From contig NW_023998415.1 in the NCBI RefSeq assembly GCF_014805625.2, forward strand, positions 30,465,453-30,529,452: DNA of 64,000 nucleotides. The letters run 5' to 3'. This document shows, in pieces, positions 1 to 12,235 of this stretch. Every line of letters begins with the position of its first letter. Position 1 is the first letter of the stretch. Position numbers and translations under genes: made by a program. The notes beneath the pieces are model-generated. The model was given only the letters and a program-made list of their open reading frames with translations. It was not told where the DNA came from and did no database searches. The stretch is from Glossina fuscipes. Lineage: Eukaryota; Arthropoda; Insecta; Diptera; Glossinidae.

Positions 1-2213
1 GATATAACTTATACAACTTGTTAGTACCTCGTAGCTGGCTACAAAAACTCAATTTTATTTATATACAATTTCTCTGATTTTCAAACTCTCTGCCTTTCAT
101 TCGTTGACATCGCTGTTAAAAAAATGACCTAAGCATTCGCTTTCAGTTATCAAATCGTTGACAGTTTCCCCTTCTTTTCTAAGCTATTACCTCAAAAGTG
201 GAGCTATTTGTTCAGACCTCTCAACTTGGACCTCAATCACCGTCATCATGAGCAAGAAAATGATAGATAGATCTTCTAAAAGTATGATTCCAAACATGGA
301 TCGTCCCAAAAATTTAGACAAGGTTTAAAGTTGCAGCCATTTTTCCAAAAAGAAAACACAATTTGACAACTAACAGATTGAAGTCAAAGGTCCATGCCAA
401 CAGGCCTACAACCACTACAACCACTCGTACGCTGAAGAAGGTGGTTGACCAATGCAGCAATGAAATTCAGCTAAATTGCGATAAAAGAGAGACATGTGTG
501 CCCGCAAAGTGCAGCTCACCGCGCATAATCAACCCTATTCGGTGTACATTAAGAAAATTACACAAAAAAAAAAAAAAGAGAAAAAGAAAACTTTTTTCGA
601 TTTAATTCGAATCTTGTAAAAATTTTGCGATCCCTTTTATCCGCAAGAGAAACCGAGTAGATAAGAACCGCGACCAACAAGTGATTATACGCGGTTTCAA
701 ATCTCAGTGTGGTAGAGTTTATTTTCGTTCCAGCTACAATGCTCATAGGCTATATGGCTTAGTCGAGGAAGGCATAGAACTTATCGATTGCGCAAACAGA
801 GCCACTAAGCTGCATACACCTCCCTATAACTTTCTCTTTTTCGTTTTGTCTCCCTTCTGACCGAAATCGTGTTACGCGAATAGGCGACATCCGCTGAGTG
901 ATTGGTCACTTAAAATAAAAACGTGCAGTATAATATCTGATCGATATATTGCGTTTCTCGCCACGTCGCATGCACAGCTCGTCTTGCCCACAGCAAAATT
1001 GATCCATTTAGTTAAAGTGAAATTATGAGGCAATAAACTATGAAAATTGTGAAAATGAAACAATTTCTATATGCATTACATTGATCGAAAATTTGTACAT
1101 ATCAATCCGAAAATGTAGTTACCAACTATCAAGTCGCTCGGACTTGGCTACCTGCTGATCTGTTTTTTCCTTCATACTTTAATTCACTTACGTGAGTTAG
1201 GGAACTATGATGGGACTTACATTTCTAAGCATGAATTTATTGTAATTCAATTTTAAGTTAAATAAGCGTTTTTGTGTTTTTTAATTTTTTTTAATTATTT
1301 ATTTAACAAGATAGCAACACTTCTTGCAGCTCTTGCTAGTCTTTTATGAAAGAAGAGCTTAAAACATTTGTGTGTGTCTCGTTGTTTTTTTTTTTTTCTC
1401 TTTATGAGCTCAAAATAAAATCTCTCTCGAAAAGTGATCAATTTAACTTTAGTACTGTACGATGAGTCCGCTATTGACTTGATGGGGCCACCGTCATTAA
1501 CTAAGCTTTAGTCTATAATGTTGACTGTTACCTAAAGCACAAGTGGACGCGTATTTATATAAGTTTTAATGAAAAAGAAAGAAATATATATAGAGATATA
1601 GATATATTTGTATGTATATATTATGCATATATCTATCTATGTATGTATGTATATATATATATTTATGTATATATCTATATAGATATGTGTATTTATACAT
1701 AAATAAATAAATTCTAAAGAAAAATTATCAGATAAATGAAAAGTAAAATTATTTTGAAATATAGTGAAGTTGCTCGTTTAAATATCAACGCATTGAAATT
1801 GGAAACCCTTGACCAAGTGCATGCAGATTGTCAGTTAGTCACTCATTCTTTTGCAGTCGCTCACTCCATTTGAATGACAATTGCATGCAAATTATTTGCA
1901 AAATAAATTATGTGTGAGTACAACGAAACGAGTAAGAATAAGAAGTGGCGAATATAAATAATCAAAAAAAAAAAAAAATCAGAAAAAAAAGTGTTTTATA
2001 AATATAAACGCCTTACGACAACACAAAAGACAACAACGATAAGAGAATTTATAATAATAAAAACTACAATAGATCAATCTACAGCGCTCTACTAAGCGGG
2101 TTCGCAAACGATTCAACAGCCAGAGTAAATAGCTTGCCAGCTCGCTACCATTCAGTTGTAAACGGTGACTTGCAGTCAATGATTTCGATAGCTCAACTGT
2201 AATGGTTTGCTCT

Positions 2214-2246
<33 letters not shown>

Positions 2247-2903
2247 TTATTTTATTCATTTTTTTTTTTTTTTATTTTTGCTGTGCATAAGCGCCGCGAC
2301 GGTTACCCCTTTTGACGAACGCCCACTTTAAGTGTGTTTGGCAGACTTAAGAAACTTAAGAAACGCAAAATACAACGACGCCGCGCTACACCACTGCCGT
2401 CGTCTCATCTTTATCATGGCTAACACATACGTATGAACGCAAAGTTGAAAATATCATCGTATCGTTTGCCTATGTGTTGTCTTTTAAGTTGTCGTAGCTC
2501 TGCGCTGTTTTTATTGCTTTTGCCTTTATTTTGTGTTGTGTTGTGCTGTGCTTTTTTTTTTTTAATTTTTTTTTTTTACTTTTTTTTTAATTTTATTCTA
2601 TTTTTTTTTCTGAATTATTATTCAAATCGAATTCTTGATTATTGTTTGCTGGCTAGTATTTTAAACAATTCATTTATTTATTTGATATTTATGTATAGTC
2701 GTGTATATATGTGGGCAAATTTCAGATGTGCGCGAGTGTATCGTGAGTGAAAAAAAAAAAAAAATATATATACCGATAATTTTGATAATTAATAAAAATT
2801 AAATATATAAATCAAAAGATTGTGATTAAATTAAATTTTACAAATGTTGTTTAGAATATCGTAAAAAAAAAAAAAAGGAAAAGAAGAAAATCCTTAAGCA
2901 ATC
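1..2903 (+). other. Tgi upstream flank and 5' UTR
   Basis: No convincing coding sequence is visible. The region is AT-rich, with TA/GATA-type microsatellite at about 1580-1700 and long T runs at 2214-2243 and 2260-2273. A less AT-rich block at about 2050-2420 may hold the promoter or 5' UTR; it includes an arthropod initiator-like TCAGTT at 2152-2157, but no convincing DPE at the right distance. The start of transcription cannot be placed from sequence alone, and an upstream non-coding exon is possible. Short open frames here are chance products of low-complexity DNA. Confidence 0.5.
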
Positions 2904-3534
2904 ATGGAATATCTTTGCATATTGAATGCCTTCAAGCAAAACTATTACAATCGCATTAATGAATTGGAACACGCTCACACTAATCTACGAAATTCGGTTG
3001 TAGCCAGCTCAACGACCTCTGGTTTTGCTACCGCACCTAGCAACTGCTCTACTAATACACCGCCTTCGTCGGCTTCCTCTTCATTGGCTTCATCGCCCAC
3101 CTCTTCTGCTACTGCCGCTGCTGTTGCTGTAGCGGCTGCTGCTAACCAAAAATCTTCATTCTCTTCTTCTTATGCTCATACACCGTTGGCCGCGGCTGCT
3201 GCAGCTGCTGTACAACAGCAGCAGCAATTCCTATTTCATCAACATCATTTACAGCAACAATTACATCAACAGCAGCAGCAGCAACAACAACAGCAGCACC
3301 ACCACCACCAACAACAACAACAACAACAACAACAGCATACTTCCAACTCCAATGCAGCGGCGGCAGCGGCTGTACAACAACAACAGCAAAACAATACAAA
3401 TATGGCCAATAGCCTATTATGGCAACCGTGGCGCGATTTGCAACATGCCGCCGCTGTACATCATCATTTATATCGTCAGCAGCAACAGCAGCAGCAACAG
3501 CAGAAACAGCAACATCAACATCAATTACAAAAAG
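2904..3534 (+). CDS. Tgi: Tgi (VGLL4 orthologue), coding exon 1
   Basis: This exon encodes residues 1-210 of the predicted Tgi protein, a transcriptional co-repressor that binds Scalloped/TEAD and competes with Yorkie in the Hippo pathway. The ATG at 2904 is the first in its frame after an AT-rich leader, and the preceding bases (atcATG) have A at -3. The N-terminus (MEYLCILNAF, then a short charged stretch to about residue 30) looks like ordinary protein. The rest is Ser/Thr-rich, then poly-Ala, poly-Gln and Gln/His tracts. The exon is joined to exon 2 in phase 1, so the split codon G|AG gives Glu 211. The donor GTTGGT at 3535 is weak, so this exon boundary is the least certain part of the model. 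Family assignment comes from exons 2 and 3; membership of this exon is inferred from phase, strand and composition. Confidence 0.75.
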
Positions 3535-3810
3535 GTTGGTTGGTTGTTTTAATTCCTTCAATGATTCAATTCAGTTAAATACGTTTCGTAATAACTGATT
3601 AAAATCTACACTAATATATAATATTTCGCAGCTATGCGACAGTTAAAGACGACTTGAAACCTTGAATAGTCACAAGATCATTTTTTTAAAAGAATATGGT
3701 AAAATTGTCAAACTGTTATATAACCATATTACACTTGTAGCCCATTTTTAGGTCTACTTTAGTAAAAACTCCTACCTATGTTATGTAAGGAATTAAGTTA
3801 AAAAACATTG

Positions 3811-3856
3811 AGCACACACACACGCACGCACACATACACACGAACACATACACACT
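3811..3856. repeat. CA-rich microsatellite
   Basis: Interrupted (CA)n with CACG and CATA variants. Likely polymorphic in length. Confidence 0.85.
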
Positions 3857-5459
3857 GATTATCAGTCATTTAATATAGAGTCACCAGTAATTCTATCTAT
3901 CCATATGATTATTCAATCAATCAAGACCACGTTGCGTCGCACCTTTTTTTTTTGGACGTTCAAAAATTTCTATATATTCCAAGGTTACCAAAATTGCTGA
4001 TCATTTTTCTAAGTTATTGCATAAATTGATAAATCGCTGATAACGCGGCTAAGTGACCTTAGCTTACCTATCATTTTTCCAGTAACTGCTGCCAGTTCAT
4101 ACGATTGACTAGCATTTATGGATGATTGTCCGTAAAAGTAGGCAACACTTTGTCTGTCTTAAATTGTTAGTTTTAAATTCATTCATATAGAATAAAGGAG
4201 AAGAAGACTTAGGATGCCAGGATATAAAAAATTTATACTAAAATTCATAAGAACATAAGCCTTCGAGGCCATTGTGCAAGCAAATCTATTTGCGATGTAA
4301 AAAGTCCCCTTAATTTTCGTGATCGATGTAAAAATGTACATATACCCGAAAAAAAGGAGCATAGTCTTCAATCATTCTTCCACTTAAGACACTCGCAATA
4401 TATCAGAGATATTGCTGGAGACACACCATAAAGTGTATATGCTCTTGATCAGCGAAAGATTCATGTTGTTTGGCCGTCCAAATGTTTATCTGCCGTCTGC
4501 TTCCTGCAGTAAGACTCGAAATAGAAAGCTAAGCCTTGGCCTCTTGGCGTTCTTAAATGAAAGCCGCGACCGTTGGTTAACTTTTCAAGTTGACGTAATG
4601 GTCCGTTCATAATAAATGAAAGACTATGACTATGGTAAGTGTTAGGGCAATATTGACTTAAAACTTGATACAAGCTTTTTACGAAATGTTTTGAAGAGTC
4701 GGCAAAAAGACGCTGCCGCAGTGAGTAAAACCTTTAATTTTTATTTCTTAGCAGAAACTGATCTAAAGCATTGTACAGCTATTCATACAGGATTCCGAGA
4801 AAGGGAAAAATTTGACCCCTCACCTTATCGCAATGGCCATAATTTGCAAAATACTTGGTATTGTGGTATTCTTGTTACTGATTTCAAACAGTGAGCATCG
4901 AAGATTCAATCCTACTTATGATGTATTCGAATATGTTTTAGACTCAGCATGACTACGTACAAGAATTTCTTTGTCCCTTTGGGTATACAATTTCTCTGCT
5001 ATTCTAACTCGGACGATCGTGAAACTCGAAGAAAGGTGAGAAGAGATTTATTCATAACATATTCGATTGCCTTTGATTACTTTTTTCTAATGCAATTGAA
5101 ATTTTTTGTGCAAATCTAAGCGTACTTTGCTCAGGCCTGGAACGGGAAATGGTTTAAACATTTTTTAACTAGGCATGGAAATGCCATTTAAAATACCATT
5201 TACTTCTTCTTTGATCTGAATTCGTGATTAACCCCTATATCCGTGCCCATTAAGCATTTGAATATAATTTTTTGATTATTTCATGTTGCGTATCCAAAAA
5301 ATGCTTCTCTAATTTACTTTATTTTAAATTAACAACAATAGTGAGACAGGAAGAATGTCAGTTACGGCTCAGCTTTTCGCTTTTGTAACGAATCTTGCAT
5401 TCAGTTTACGCTGCACTGCGCGCATCTGCTCTAACCTGCAGCGTGCAGAAATTTCCAAG

Positions 5460-5690
5460 GTTCCTACCAAATTTGAAGCCGATATCTAAATTTTTGCGAC
5501 CAGGAGAATGCCAACAATATACATCACACAGACACACAGACATAGTGACGGACGGACATGGCTAAATGACTTCAAAATATATCTCTCTGAAACTTCCTTT
5601 TCGATGTTACATATATTTTGGAAAAAAACAAAATATCTTCTACTATATCCCCATCTTACAGTGATGGGTATAAAAATATACGGCCTATGC
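5460..5690 (+). repeat. Dispersed repeat family D, fragment
   Basis: The stretch has the pattern of a degraded interspersed repeat: an AAATTTGAAGCCGAT motif, then GACGGACGGACATGG, ending in GTGATGGGTATAAAAA. The first motif recurs at about 31207-31245 in the same orientation. The family is unnamed here; recurrence within the window is the only evidence. Confidence 0.5.
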
Positions 5691-7999
5691 GCAATCTTTT
5701 CTATTCATATAAAGGTTGTTTGGATAAAAATTTCTTGTTGAAGATACGGTATACCTTTCTGACTACGACACTTTGAGACTCATCGTGCTAGGATGCATTA
5801 TACATTGATTGAAGATAGTTTTTTCTTTTCCTTTGCCTTGCTTTGAAGTAAGTAACTTTAACTAGCTTTCAGGCAAATTATATTTAGAACATTTAACGAT
5901 TGCAATGTAATGCATTCGCCTTGCGATGAATTCTTAACAACACTGTCGCACACCTTCTTCTTCACTAAGTAATGGATGGCAATAAGCTCGACTAAGTTAC
6001 CATAAGCGAAGGTTATGTATTTGTGGATATGATAAAGACTTTTAACGAAATTTGCGGCGTAAATTGTCAGTACATTTGTAAACTTATAATTCCCGTTTTC
6101 AATTTTGATCAACGCAACGATCTAAATTAAGAATGCATTTAACAAACTCACACAAACTTTAACTTTCTCTTTCAGGGGATAGCGGGCAGACTTAAACCAT
6201 AAGTAAATTAATGAAGAATTTTACACCAATCGAGAGTAAATGCACTTTAGGTACTCACTCTCTCATACATTTTTTTGAATGCTAGAAAACGTACGGGAAA
6301 ACGATTTCTGGCTAAGTGGGTATGAAAATATCACATTATTCAATAAGTCTCCGGTCTTAAACATATTTGGTGCCACTGTTGGCAGAGCCGTGCGTGGATA
6401 CTAGTTGTTTGATCGCTCCACACGTATTTCGTCATTTCGTATTTCACTCGGCTGACTGCCAATTTGTCTCTCGGGTATAATGATCGACCCAACCATGATT
6501 GTATATCGCATAAAAGAATGCTTTTTATTCTGTCTAAACAGCACTAAACACCGCTGTCAACATGTTATTGGTAAATGTGAACGATCGCGGTGCCCACTTC
6601 GAGCAAAGCGTCCTCCTCATGTTCATGCACGTTCATGCAAACAGTAAATGCTGTTCACTATTTTTGGATATATTTAAGGCGTCAGTTATCTCCCGCGATC
6701 AAAACGATTGTGTGCACTTTTTTGGCTTTTTCTGGAGCAACTGCCGAATTCGCTAAGCTAGAGCGTTTCGCACCATCGGTCTGCCAATACGACTGTATCT
6801 AAAATTAATAAAGCACCTACAAGAGTTGTCGCACCGCCTTTCAAGACAACGCTTATTGTAAACGTACTTTTTGCTGCCATCAAAAAGTCAGATGAAGCCA
6901 GAGTTTTCCATTGCTTTGAGAATTAAAAAAAGTATCATCACTAAAACGAGTGCAACATGTACTAACTAACTAATTGCCAGAATGCATCATTTGAACGTCG
7001 ATCCTATCCAGTCTATCGTATCATACGAATCTATGAACAGTGACGGCATATATATGTTAGGCAAGTTACTTATTGAGTAACGTGTTATGTTATTTCGTAA
7101 TTCATTGACTTTGAAAAAATCACTTTTCGACAAAGCAAAAGAGACTTTGCCAACTTTCAAAATGCTTTAAGCATATGAAAAGCCCACGTAGCAGCTTATC
7201 TCATCTTCATGTATAATACCATAACGCTGAAGATATTTCAAGTTCGCTTATTAAACTAAGACTTTTTGAATTCACTTAGTTTACCAAAAAAATTTTCGAA
7301 ATTGATGAACAACAACGCATAACTATCGTCGTAGTATTAAATTTGTTTCTTAATTAATCACATTTATGTAAACTTCATTACACTACACAATACACTACAA
7401 TACATTGATAATAACCGGATGCCGATAATATTTGTGGGATGTGTAATGATAGTGATTATAATGAAAAAGAAAAAACCGATAATGATAATGATTAGCGGAG
7501 GAAATTTTATATTGAATACTGACCGACTTAATACATTCAATAAAAAATAAATAGCGAAAGAATTCGCTATAATCGTTTATATAACACTTTCTTATATGAA
7601 GAAGAGATCGTCTTTAGTTAATCGGTTTTGTATCCATAAGCATAAAATTACAAGGTTACAATTGATTCACAGATGTAAAAATGATGACATTTTTGTTTTT
7701 CAAATGGTTTACTATATGACCGAACTTAGTGTACTTAGTGTAGAAGGAAATTGATGTAAGAAATTAATGTAAATTAACTAATTTTTAATTGAAATTAGTC
7801 AAGTTTTGCTCAACATCAATAAATGTTGCATTGGCGAGCGCACTCGCGGCTATTTCGGATTAAAGTAACGGGTAAAACAACTAAAGCCAGTAAGACATAT
7901 TGGTTTTTATTTTTCTTAGATATAATATAGAATATAAAAATTAAATTTTTTTCCTTTTTTTTTATTGACTTTATAAGGCACAGGGGCAAGCTTCATAAG

Positions 8000-8400
8000 C
8001 CTCCACAAAAATATAGATAAATTCTTGGACAGTTTCAAAGTCGGATTGCAGAGATTGGTGTCTGTGGTAAACATTCTAAACAAATTTGCAAAAGAGTTTG
8101 AATATGGCCTAAATAGGTTAAATAACATGTCTCTAAAATGTCGCATGTCTATGCAACCAAAAGTGCGAGAACTGCTTCGCTTTCATTTCTGTGGCTTTTG
8201 CTTGTCGCTCATACATTACAGCGGATATACGATATAAATTTCCATAAACTTATTCTATAAAAAAAGAAAGGACGGCAGCCACGCCCGCCCATCATTATAG
8301 CATATACTTTTCTTCTTTCTTATACTTTTCAATCTTTCATTGGGCTAACGGCGATTAGTATAAAAGATTCCCTCGCAACCGAATATAATTTTACTTTACT
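8000..8400 (+). repeat. Dispersed repeat family B, copy 1 (3' half)
   Basis: Shares with the copy at 24155-24755 the ordered motifs AAACATTCT, GGATATACGATATAAA (GATATACGATATAAA there) and the terminal block GTATAAAAGATTC...CCGAATATAATTTT. The 5' half is not recognisable. The element appears non-coding. Confidence 0.65.
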
Positions 8401-9214
8401 TGTTTCAATGCATTGCTAACCTTGGATTGGACACAATGCTAGCATTTTATTTTCATTAGGATAGATAGATATATTTCTAGTTGAAATGATCGGATCCAAG
8501 ATATACTTTATTGCGTAACCACGTTTTTCAAGTCAACGCAAAAATGCTTCGTAGAAGAGTTGATCATTAGAGACTTCTAGCACTAGTCACTGTCGTCGAT
8601 GTTGAAGATTTTGAAAAATCAATCCTTCCAAGATGAACGTGCATTGCAATACTATATCGATTTTAGCCTTTCTTGATTGGTTGTTCATTTAAACGCGAAA
8701 TGCCCTTCAAATATAGAATAATTTGTCGGATAATTTAATTCAATGCACAAGTCATGCGTGCACACGATTTAATATTTACTTAAAAATGCTTAAATGGAGA
8801 GGAAAAATTTTGGATACGACTTCGATGACTGATGACTGGTTCGCCCTCATCGGGCACCATACGCATAAGTTATTTGCGCAGAAGAAGTTTTCGCAGCAAG
8901 CGACTATGCAAGAAAGACAAATGACTCTATGAACGGATAATAACCGAATTCGCTGGGGAGAGGCAACCGAAGCAAGGGGAACAACATACAATTTCAATTG
9001 TTCAAATTTGATTACATATTTTGCCAAAGCTTAAAAAAATATTTTTTATTTATTTATGTTTTTTCATTATTATTACTATTATTTAAATAATATAAATAGT
9101 GGTATAGCTTCGATTATCTTCAGCTATGTTGTTGTTGTTTTTGTTGTTGTTGTCAGTTCACTTGGAATCGAATTATAAATTCCAAAACCTGCTGCCGCAA
9201 CCGTGAGAAAATTT

Positions 9215-9314
9215 NNNNNNNNNNNNNNNNNNNNNNNNNNNNNNNNNNNNNNNNNNNNNNNNNNNNNNNNNNNNNNNNNNNNNNNNNNNNNNNNNNNNNN
9301 NNNNNNNNNNNNNN
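9215..9314. other. Assembly gap (100 N)
   Basis: Exactly 100 N bases, the usual placeholder for a gap of unknown length. It is followed on the right by a T run of about 40 bases, so the break probably falls in low-complexity DNA within Tgi intron 1. True intron length is therefore uncertain. Confidence 0.98.
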
Positions 9315-9315
9315 T

Positions 9316-9355
<40 letters not shown>

Positions 9356-11246
9356 TTATTTTATTTACATTAACAAAGTATTGAATGAAATCGTATTTGC
9401 TGTGTATCGCGTTTGTTTTCTTTGCAAGTCAAGTCTCTGTAATTCACATGAAAAGAAAGAGAAAACGAAACTAAGAAAGAATAAACCAGAATTTATATAT
9501 AATTTTTGTTATTTCATTATTATAAATTGATTTCGTGCAAGAATTTCAATTAATTCATATCACATTTTTGTGCACATTTTGCTTATTTTATGCATATAAA
9601 CATTGTGATGGTATTACATTCACACAATTAATACCGGACCTTGGTAAATTACAAACATTTATATAAAGCTCCAAAGTTTTTTCTCCTTTGAAATAAAATC
9701 TTTTCCAATACATCTATAGATCTATGCAAATGTAAAGACAATCAAGGTAATAAAATTTTAATTGATTTCGACCGATTTTCTAACGTAATATGAACTTGGA
9801 ATGGTACTTGGCGACATCTTCCCGGCATTATAAGCTCTTGACTAGTCTAACGTACCGTATAGCTTTACGGTACATTTTTATTTTTTTATGCTTGTTACGT
9901 CACTGTACGTCATTGTATAACTGAAAGTTTTATTTATTGATTGACGATTTCCTTTATATTCATACAAATCGTAATACTTTTATTCTTTTCTGATAATCTC
10001 GTAACACACAACTCTAATAATAGATTCTAGCTTTAGTTAGCCTATAAGCGTATTTTATAGATATGCGAGCAAATTGAATGAGTCAAATGAATGAGTCTAG
10101 AAAGTTGGACTTCGACGCTGTGCAACACCATCGCAATGCCCGTAAGAACTAGATGTGCAATAATTTGTGGTTACGTCATCTAATGTATTTTACTTAGGCC
10201 AATTACACTGTGAGCCGCTGCACTTAATGATATTAAAAAAAAAAAAAATAAAAAATAACAAATAAAAAAAAAAAACATATTCCCTTCAAGTTGACTAAGC
10301 AAGACTGGTAGATGACGATGTTACGAAAACCTCTCTACGTCAAATTTGTTTCAGGATCAAAATCATCAAGGACGCCATAATAGATGTCGCGCTATTATTT
10401 TATAAAACTTCCAATTAATTTGGATGGGGATATCGGTCATTAGGCAAGCGAGTATGTAGCTGAGTGCTAAGTGAATGCATCGTGATCTCCTCAATCGTGA
10501 TTTAATTAAATTCGTAAAACGATAAACGTAAATAAATTCGCATTAAATCGTACATTCATTTATATATTAATAATGAGATTTCAATCGAATGTTGAACGAA
10601 ACGTGAATCAAGTTTTGTGTTCAAGTTGAATTGCAGCGCACAGACAAATTCTTGCAATGACCCCGGAATTAAATGATTTGTGATAAAAGGAATGCGCGCT
10701 AGGACTACCATGGCTTGCACTTAATACAAATCCAATCGATATTTTGTCGATGATATCATTCACAAATGGTGAGCCGCCCGGAGCTTTTTGCAGCTACCGT
10801 GCATAATGCACATGCATATATATATATATATATATATTATATCACTCACTCATATGTCCGCACATGTCGACAAAGTTTAGATTCTTAATTAATGAACTTT
10901 GTAATTAGAAAACACACATTCACATTCATTCACATACTGATAAGTCGTTTTTTTTTTTTTCGATACTTTTTTTATTTTTTCAAATGTTATAGAAACAAGT
11001 GTTTAATTACGTGACTTTGTTAAACCAGACAATATTATGTAATCATATTTGAGATTTCGTTTTCTTTTTTTTTTTTTTTTTTGTTTTTTTTTTTTGCTTA
11101 CACGCGTCAATATTTTTAATTTTATGGGAACATTCATTATCAGAAGGTATATGAAATTTGTCATGCTATCATATATGCGTATCGCAAGCAAAATAGGCAT
11201 CTGCAAAAGAGATGCCTAAATCCCTTCTAAAAAATATCTTCTTAAA

Positions 11247-11280
<34 letters not shown>

Positions 11281-11574
11281 CAATTTTGCTGACAGATCTT
11301 AACTTACAGTTTAAGCATTGACGATTAGGAAGCTTTCTTTCTGCACTAGGTCTCGAAGCAATTGATTAGTCAATTTTGATGTTTAGCTGTTAAATGTCGA
11401 TTACCGGCTGATCCGCGCGAGAAGAGCTTTGATTATAAAAACGTCCGCAGCGTAAATTCGCAAATGGCTTTCGCCGTACACTTGCATTTTACGAGGGGAT
11501 AATTGAAGAAATTCTCATATTAGACTTTTCATAGTTTTCTTCTATCTCGAAGAAAGAAAAGACGAAACGAGAAA

Positions 11575-12040
11575 ACAAGAAGACGAGGCAAAACCATCTA
11601 GACTAGGCTAAGCCGATCCTTAAATACCGTGCACTCTCCTTTCATGAAGAAATATCAAAAATTATGAGACATACATACCCTTCAGGGTAACCCTTGTACG
11701 AGACGGGATCGAAAGGTAGGCCTGCCATATAAGACACTTTTACTTTTGCGAATTTTTTTTTTTTGTTCTATTAGCATTGTATTGGCATTATATGGGGAAC
11801 ACTTGCAAACTTAGCCCGATCGAATCTGTTTTCGGTAACGTTCGGTCTTGGATCAAAAGGCGCACAGTATACCGAATTTCGTCAAAATATCTTAAAAATT
11901 GTTGTAGCTTGAAAACAAAGACTCATGGACAGACATCACAGACAGACGCAAGGTTGGACAGCAAATTTTTAAATAGATCGCCTCGAGATGTGACTAATAC
12001 GTTTACTTTCGTATACTGTCTGGATCCCGATTAATATTCT
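11575..12040 (+). repeat. Dispersed repeat family C, copy 1
   Basis: Begins near a GCCGATCCTTAAATACC block resembling GCCGATCATTAAATACT in the copy at 30060. Contains GAATTTCGTCAAAATA and GGACAGACATCACAGACAG motifs typical of interspersed repeats. Highly diverged; boundaries approximate. Confidence 0.45.
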
Positions 12041-12204
12041 CGTAGAATGCCCGCCTAACGTATACCACATTACGTATATTCGAGAGATGTGCACAGGGAA
12101 CGATATCTGCCGGAGTGGCATAGTTAGATGATAGTCATAAAAGGAACTCACATCCAGCCGGAATCTATTTACTTTATTTATCATCCGCATTGATGCCATA
12201 TATG

Positions 12205-12235
<31 letters not shown>

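Larger units (their letters stand above)
3535..9214 (+). other. Tgi intron 1, proximal part
   Basis: AT-rich intronic DNA without a supportable gene. It contains a CA-type microsatellite at about 3811-3856, a family D dispersed repeat at about 5460-5690, and a family B repeat at about 8000-8400. A good polypyrimidine acceptor at 6173 (ctctttcag) leads to only eight open codons in phase 1, so it was not called as an exon. Small open frames in this stretch have no recognisable domain. Confidence 0.7.

Noticed and set aside
1461..1500. GATGAGTCCG resembling the hammerhead ribozyme core CTGATGAGTCC
   Set aside because: The required GAAA core segment and three stems are not present nearby.
2433..2750. 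105-codon + strand frame upstream of Tgi, rich in Leu and Phe
   Set aside because: Driven by T-rich low-complexity DNA; a membrane-like look is expected from such sequence.
6162..6200. Strong splice acceptor CTTTCTCTTTCAG in Tgi intron 1
   Set aside because: In phase 1 it reads only GIAGRLKP before a stop, with no poly(A) signal close by.
6340..6840. TATTCAATAAGTCTCCGG, similar in style to a mariner terminal repeat, with two overlapping short frames
   Set aside because: No transposase motif could be read on either strand and no matching inverted end was found.
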